Below, one piece after another: positions 60,111 through 64,000 of a stretch of 64,000 nucleotides of DNA (the stretch's first letter is position 1; the number at the start of each line of letters is the position of its first letter). The DNA is taken from NCBI GenBank assembly GCA_050247255.1, contig JBFWUM010000016.1, positions 1-64,000 of the forward strand, read 5' to 3'. The notes under the pieces were generated by a model. The model searched no databases, was not told the origin of the DNA, and worked only from the letters and a program-made list of their open reading frames with translations. A program made the position numbers and the translations under genes. This DNA is from JBFWUM01 sp050247255. Its GTDB lineage: Bacteria > Acidobacteriota > Vicinamibacteria > Vicinamibacterales > UBA2999.

Positions 60111-61144
60111 GCGCCCAGCAGGCGACGGCGCCAGCGGCCAGCGTGCCGCCGGCTGGCCTGTCATGGGCCTATGGCGTGCCTCCGGGGACGCCGCTCCCGG
60201 GCGCGGCGCGTGCCGGCGGCGCCGGCGGTGGGGCCGCCCGCGGCGGCGGCGCCCGCGCCGGTGGGCCGGCTGCTGATCCGACGCTGCACTCGGTGCCGGG
60301 CAGCCCGCTGCAGTTCACGCGCGCGCAGATCACCGGCCAGGGCGGCACCGGGCCCGCGGACTGGTTCCCGGCCGACCACCCGCCCATGCCCGAGGTCGTC
60401 GCGCGCGGCCGCGGCACCGACGTCCGTCCGTGCAGCCTGTGCCACTACCCGAACGGCAAGGGGCGGCCGGAGAACGCCGGCGTGGCCGGGTTGCCGGTCG
60501 AGTACTTCATCAAGACCATGCAGGACTTCCGCAACGACGCGCGCAGGAGCGCCGAGCCGCGGAAGGGCAACACAAACATCATGGTGAACATCGCCAAGGG
60601 GATGACCGAGGAGGAAATCCGCCAGGCGGCCGAGTACTTCGGCTCGATGCGATGGACGCCCTGGATCCAGGTCGTCGAGACCGACACCGTCGCGAAGACG
60701 CGCATCGCCGGCGGCATGTACCTGCGCCTCGAAGGGGCGGAGGCCGGTACCGAGCCGATTGCCGGCCGCATCATCGAGACGCCTGAGTTCACCGAGCGGA
60801 CCGAGGTCATGCGCGATCCGCGCGCCGGGTTCATCGCCTTCGTGCCGGCCGGGAGCATTGCCCGCGGCCAGGCGCTGGTGAATACCGGCGGCAACGGCCG
60901 CACCGTCGCCTGCGGCACCTGCCACGGCGCCGACCTCCAGGGGATGGGGCCGGTGCCCGGCCTGGCCGGCCGGTCGCCGAGCTACATCGCGCGGCAGATG
61001 TACGACATGAAGGCGGGCGCGCGGAAGGGGAGCTGGAGCGAGCTGATGAAGCCGGTCGTCGACAGGCTGACTGAGGAGGACTTCGTCAGCATTGCCGCCT
61101 ACGTGGCCTCGCGGCCGGCCGCCGCGGCAAACGCGACGCGGTAG
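60038..61144 (+). CDS. dihaem cytochrome c, exported
   Basis: A 368-residue periplasmic cytochrome. Signal peptide 1-23. A Gly/Ala-rich stretch (about 58-78) precedes two haem sites: CSLCH (132-136) and CGTCH (292-296). The segments CSLCHYPNGKGRPENAGVAGLP and CGTCHGADLQGMGPVPGLAGRSP match dihaem cytochromes of the thiosulfate-dehydrogenase and alcohol-dehydrogenase small-subunit type. It likely carries electrons to a terminal oxidase; its partner is not in the window. ATG at 60038 has GGAGGAG upstream. After correcting the gap there is only one copy. Confidence 0.9.
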   Translation: MRMRNSLAVAALALAASAVVVAQQGAQQATAPAASVPPAGLSWAYGVPPGTPLPGAARAGGAGGGAARGGGARAGGPAADPTLHSVPGSPLQFTRAQITGQGGTGPADWFPADHPPMPEVVARGRGTDVRPCSLCHYPNGKGRPENAGVAGLPVEYFIKTMQDFRNDARRSAEPRKGNTNIMVNIAKGMTEEEIRQAAEYFGSMRWTPWIQVVETDTVAKTRIAGGMYLRLEGAEAGTEPIAGRIIETPEFTERTEVMRDPRAGFIAFVPAGSIARGQALVNTGGNGRTVACGTCHGADLQGMGPVPGLAGRSPSYIARQMYDMKAGARKGSWSELMKPVVDRLTEEDFVSIAAYVASRPAAAANATR

Positions 61145-61155
61145 CGCTCGCTAGT

Positions 61156-61193
61156 TCGTGGATGGTAGATGGTAGATGGTGGATGGTAGGTGA
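61156..61193. repeat. tandem word repeat (GATGGTA type)
   Basis: GATGGTA, GATGGTA, GATGGTG, GATGGTA and GGTGA in succession, in the gap between the cytochrome and methyltransferase genes. Confidence 0.82.
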
Positions 61194-61199
61194 TCGTGG

Positions 61200-61219
61200 G
61201 GGCCGGCTTTAGCCGGCCC
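61200..61219. repeat. REP-like palindrome (GGGCCGGCT type)
   Basis: GGGCCGGCT-TT-AGCCGGCCC, a perfect 9-bp stem, with TCGCC after it (GCGA before it on the minus strand). Same style as the other REP-like copies; the head differs. Confidence 0.75.
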
Positions 61220-61250
61220 TCGCCTGCGGCTTTCGGCCGGTGCTGGACGA

Positions 61251-61925
61251 GTGTTCACCCTCAGTGAAGTGGTCCCGTGGGGGCGGTCGTTCGACGAGTA
61301 CGGCCGCATGTTTGCCCTCAGTGCCGCCGACCTTGAGGGGCGCGTTCTGGGTTGCGGCGACGGTCCGGCGAGCTTCAACGCCGAGGCGGCCGCACGGGGG
61401 CATCGGGTCGTGTCCTGCGATCCGCTCTATCAGTTCGACGCGGTGGAAATTCGTACGCGGATTGCCGAGACGACCCCGATCGTCCTCGAGCAGACGCGCC
61501 GTAATGCAGAGCGCTTCGTGTGGTCATCTCCGCGCTCGATAGACGAGTTGGCGGAATGGCGGCAGTCGGCCATGGCGCGATTCCTCGATGACTACGCGAA
61601 TGGCGCCAACGGTCGGTATGTGGCCGCTGCGCTGCCAGACCTTCCTTTCGCGAGAGGCACGTTCGACCTGGCGCTCTGTTCGCACTTCCTCTTCCTATAC
61701 TCAGCGCAGCACAGCGAGCAGTTCCACATCGCAGCGCTTCGCGAACTGCTGCGGGTAGCTCGTGAAATCCGAGTGTTTCCCTTGCTCGACCTGAATGCCG
61801 CGCTATCCGCGCACCTGGGTCCGGCGACCGACGTGCTTCGCACCGATGGATACACCGTTACGATTGAACGGGTTCCTTACGAATTTCAGCGCGGGGGTCA
61901 TGAGATGCTGCGCGTGTTTCGCTGA
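61251..61925 (+). CDS. class I SAM-dependent methyltransferase-like protein
   Basis: A 224-residue protein with a Rossmann-type methyltransferase core: RVLGCGDGPASF (31-43, motif I variant), VVSCDPLYQF (acidic end of strand 2), LPFARGTFDLALCSHFLFLY (motif IV) and LRELLRVARE. Substrate unknown. GTG at 61251 follows a TGCTGGACGA stretch with no clear ribosome site. The stop shares the A with the next ATG, so the phosphatase-like gene is translated in a coupled manner. Confidence 0.83.
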   Translation: MFTLSEVVPWGRSFDEYGRMFALSAADLEGRVLGCGDGPASFNAEAAARGHRVVSCDPLYQFDAVEIRTRIAETTPIVLEQTRRNAERFVWSSPRSIDELAEWRQSAMARFLDDYANGANGRYVAAALPDLPFARGTFDLALCSHFLFLYSAQHSEQFHIAALRELLRVAREIRVFPLLDLNAALSAHLGPATDVLRTDGYTVTIERVPYEFQRGGHEMLRVFR

Positions 61926-62386
61926 TGCCGCTTGAGGACATCAGGAACTTCCTCCGAGTGGATGACCGGCTAGCCACGGCTGGGCAGCCGTCGGAGTCAC
62001 AGCTGCGTGAAGTGGCAGCAGTGGGCTACCGCGCCGTGATCAACCTCGGGCTGCTCGATCCACGCTATTGCCTGCCCGACGAAGCAGGTTTGGCGAGCAC
62101 ACTCGGGCTGGCGTACCGCCACATCCCCGTCCAGTTCGATGCCCCGCGCCGCGAGGACTTCGACGCGTTCGCGGCGGCGATGGACGAGCACGCGGCGCAA
62201 CCCACTTTCGTGCATTGCGCGGCCAACTACCGTGTCTCGGCCTTCGTGGCGCTCTACGGCGAGCTGCGGTGGGGATGGACGCGCGAGGTGGCGGATGCGC
62301 ACATCCGGCGGGTGTGGGAACCCAATGACACGTGGCAGCGATTCATCGCGGACTGTCGCCGGGAGTTTCCGACTGCCTCGCGCTAG
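61925..62386 (+). CDS. dual-specificity phosphatase-like protein with short P-loop
   Basis: A 153-residue protein of the DSP/DUF442-like phosphatase group. It has LATAGQPSESQLREVAAVGYRAVINL at the start, followed by FVHCAANYRVSAF. The nucleophile Cys98 and Arg103 are separated by four residues, where canonical phosphatases have CX5R, so activity is uncertain. Relatives act on phosphotyrosine or phosphoinositides. It overlaps the methyltransferase by one base. Its TAG stop overlaps the stop of the convergent VOC gene (CTAG). Confidence 0.8.
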   Translation: MPLEDIRNFLRVDDRLATAGQPSESQLREVAAVGYRAVINLGLLDPRYCLPDEAGLASTLGLAYRHIPVQFDAPRREDFDAFAAAMDEHAAQPTFVHCAANYRVSAFVALYGELRWGWTREVADAHIRRVWEPNDTWQRFIADCRREFPTASR

Positions 62387-62805
62387 TTCTTCAGGGGACC
62401 GGCCTGAGCGCAGTTGATCTCCCAGGGAACACCGAATCGATCGGTGACCACGCCGAAGCGAGCCGACCAGAACGTCTGCTGCAGGGGAACGCGTTCCTCG
62501 CCGCCCTGTGCCAAGGCAGCGAAGATTCGCTCGGCTTCGTTCGGGTCATCGACGCCAAGCAACACGAAAAATCCTCGCGGCGGCTCGTACTGGTCGGGGA
62601 GAAGGTCGGCGCCTGAAAGGGAACCACCAGGAACAGTCAGGTTGGCGTGAACAATCTTCGAACGCCAATCAGGCGGCACCGATTCACTCATCGGCGAGTC
62701 GGCGTAGGCCAGCAGCATCGTGACCGTGCCACCAAGGACGCGCGCGTAGAATCGGAACGCTTCCTCGCACTCGCCCCGAAACGTCAGGTGGGAGGTGATT
62801 TCCAT
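62383..62805 (-). CDS. VOC family protein, PhnB-like
   Basis: A 140-residue VOC protein of the PhnB/3-demethylubiquinone-methyltransferase-like type. It has ITSHLTFRGECEEAFRFYARVLGG, HANLTVPGGSLSGADLLPD and the closing GVVTDRFGVPWEINC. Such proteins chelate a metal at paired modules; the reaction is unknown. The start at 62805 is chosen because it begins the family pattern; longer frames run into non-coding sequence. Confidence 0.88.
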   Translation of the reverse strand: MEITSHLTFRGECEEAFRFYARVLGGTVTMLLAYADSPMSESVPPDWRSKIVHANLTVPGGSLSGADLLPDQYEPPRGFFVLLGVDDPNEAERIFAALAQGGEERVPLQQTFWSARFGVVTDRFGVPWEINCAQAGPLKN

Positions 62806-62866
62806 GTCTTCGACACGCTCCCTGTAGTTCAGTGTCCTTTCGCGCCGCCTCGCAGTCGCACGGGGT

Positions 62867-62922
62867 GATATCCGGAGCAAAAGTGTAGACACGCGAGGAC
62901 AGCACTTTTGCGGAGCGATATC
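62867..62922. repeat. imperfect hairpin between VOC and pntB
   Basis: GATATC and GCAAAAGTG at 62867-62885 face CACTTTTGC and GATATC at 62903-62922. It lies downstream of pntB on the minus strand, so it may help terminate that operon. Bases 62923-62957 contain a decayed palindrome (CGGGCGGCTAAACCCGC). Confidence 0.6.
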
Positions 62923-62957
62923 AGCCCGGGCGGCTAAACCCGCGGCGCTCGATGCCG

Positions 62958-62981
62958 GTCCGGCTGAAGCCGGACACTACG
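62958..62981. repeat. REP-like palindrome with ACTACG tail
   Basis: GTCCGGCT-GA-AGCCGGAC (perfect stem), then ACTACG. On the minus strand it reads CGTAGT followed by the hairpin. It lies 8 bp from the pntB stop. Confidence 0.82.
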
Positions 62982-62988
62982 TCTTCGG

Positions 62989-64000
62989 CTATTCGATCGC
63001 CTTGACGATCTCCTCGACGACCTTCTTCGCGTCGCCGAACACCATCATCGTCCGGTCCATGTAGAACAGCGGGTTGTCGACGCCGGCGTAGCCGGCGGCC
63101 ATCGAGCGCTTGTTGACGATCACCGTGCGCGCCTTGTGCGCCTCGAGGATCGGCATGCCGTAGATCGGGCTCCCCGGCTGCTCGGCCAGCGGGTTGACGA
63201 CGTCGTTGGCGCCGAGGACGAAGGCGACGTCGGTGGTGCCGAAGTCGCTGTTGATGTCCTCCATCTCGAACACCTGGTCGTACGGCACCTCGGCCTCGGC
63301 CAGCAGGACGTTCATGTGGCCAGGCATGCGCCCGGCCACCGGGTGGATGGCGTAGCGGACGTTGATCCCCTTGGCCGCCAGCTTCTGCGCCATTTCCTTC
63401 GTTGCGTGCTGGGCGCGGCCGACCGCGAGGCCGTAGCCGGGGACAATGATGACGCTGTCGGCGTTGCTGAGCAGGAAGGCGACGTCCTCGGGCGAGCCCG
63501 ACTTCACCGTCTTCTGCTCGCCGCCGCCCGCCACCGCGCCTTCGGCGGCGCCGAAGCCGCCGAGGATGACGCTGAAGAACGAGCGGTTCATCGCCTTGCA
63601 CATGATGTAGCTGAGGATCGCGCCCGACGAGCCGACGAGCGATCCGGCGATGATGAGCAGCGTGTTGTTCAGCGAGAAGCCGATGCCGGCCGCGGCCCAG
63701 CCCGAGTAGCTGTTCAGCATCGAGATGACCACCGGCATGTCGGCGCCGCCGATCGGGATGATGATCAGCACGCCGAGCGCGAAGGCGATGGCGGACATCA
63801 CGCCGAACGGCATCCACTGCGTCTCCGGCGTCGACAGCAGGAAGGCGATGCCGAAGCCGACCATCACCAGGAACAGCACCAGGTTGATCGCGTGCTGCCC
63901 CGGGTAGACGATCGGCGCGCTCGAGAACAGCCGGAACTTCTTGCCGAGGCCGGCCAGCTTGCCGAAGGCGATGATCGATCCGGAGAAGGTGATGGCGCCG
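62989..64000 (-). CDS. pntB: NAD(P) transhydrogenase subunit beta, 5' end outside window
   Basis: The C-terminal about 337 residues of PntB, which couples proton movement to hydride transfer from NADH to NADP+. Seen are membrane helices (LFLVMVGFGIAFLL, ALGVLIIIPIGGADMPVV, LLIIAGSLVGSSGAILSYIMC) and the NADP-binding domain III: VIIVPGYGLAVGRAQH, HPVAGRMPGHMNVLLAEA, DVAFVLGANDVVNPLA and GYAGVDNPLFY. The frame continues to the window edge (PGQHAINLVLFLVM). pntA is presumably further upstream. A REP-like palindrome follows its stop. Confidence 0.95.
   Translation of the reverse strand, partial: GAITFSGSIIAFGKLAGLGKKFRLFSSAPIVYPGQHAINLVLFLVMVGFGIAFLLSTPETQWMPFGVMSAIAFALGVLIIIPIGGADMPVVISMLNSYSGWAAAGIGFSLNNTLLIIAGSLVGSSGAILSYIMCKAMNRSFFSVILGGFGAAEGAVAGGGEQKTVKSGSPEDVAFLLSNADSVIIVPGYGLAVGRAQHATKEMAQKLAAKGINVRYAIHPVAGRMPGHMNVLLAEAEVPYDQVFEMEDINSDFGTTDVAFVLGANDVVNPLAEQPGSPIYGMPILEAHKARTVIVNKRSMAAGYAGVDNPLFYMDRTMMVFGDAKKVVEEIVKAIE

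Overview
The window is a high-GC stretch of bacterial chromosome, densely coded on both strands. Stops and starts often overlap (ATGA, GTGA, TAATG), and GTG/TTG starts are common. No rRNA, tRNA, CRISPR array, phage gene or transposase was seen. The gene families (DUF4159, DUF4175, DUF6496, Lhr-type helicase, M49 peptidase, many VOC/DinB/SDR proteins) and the abundant intergenic repeats suggest an Acidobacteriota member, possibly Vicinamibacteria; this is inference from gene content. Two 100-N gaps show that it is a draft scaffold. The second gap is flanked by an exact 127-bp duplication that looks like an assembly overlap.

Layout. 1-4.9 kb: ECF41 sigma factor with its AhpD/CMD-like partner, MutM, a truncated aminotransferase and small secreted proteins. 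5-13.7 kb: NfeD-slipin pair, secreted PQQ-type sugar dehydrogenase, amidohydrolase, YciH/SUI1, and a zinc-ribbon protein divergent from an SPFH protein. 13.7-23.4 kb: dienelactone hydrolase, an unusual zinc-ribbon SDR, a glycosyltransferase remnant, TrmO, GNAT, AlkB, SWIB, truncated haemoglobin, DinB, SDR, metzincin and VOC proteins. 23.4-40.7 kb: Lhr, L,D-transpeptidase-like protein, MarC, a GNAT-lipoprotein fusion, S9 peptidase, Dps, a haem-binding propeller protein, M49 peptidase, hybrid PAS-GAF histidine kinase, NIPSNAP and Dabb. 55.4-64 kb: DUF1835, cystathionine beta-synthase, RecQ, dihaem cytochrome c, methyltransferase, phosphatase-like protein, VOC and the PntB 3' part.

The most coherent module lies at 40.7-54.8 kb. 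Ten co-directional, mostly overlapping genes encode three DUF4159 proteins, a VWA/GATase-like membrane protein, a caspase-fold protein with Ser at the Cys position, a MoxR ATPase, a DUF58 protein, a BatA-like VWA protein, a 1214-residue DUF4175-type coiled-coil protein and a lipoprotein. It resembles a rearranged Bat (MoxR/VWA) envelope system.

The second theme is repeats. (i) Short REP-like palindromes carry a GTAG/GGAG-like tetranucleotide on one side; two lie in frame inside genes. (ii) Larger elements are built from degenerate 7-9 bp words, often folded as long imperfect inverted repeats; they supply stop or start codons of adjacent genes. (iii) Many genes without a Shine-Dalgarno site have a TAnnnT box 6-12 nt before the start codon, suggesting widespread leaderless transcription.
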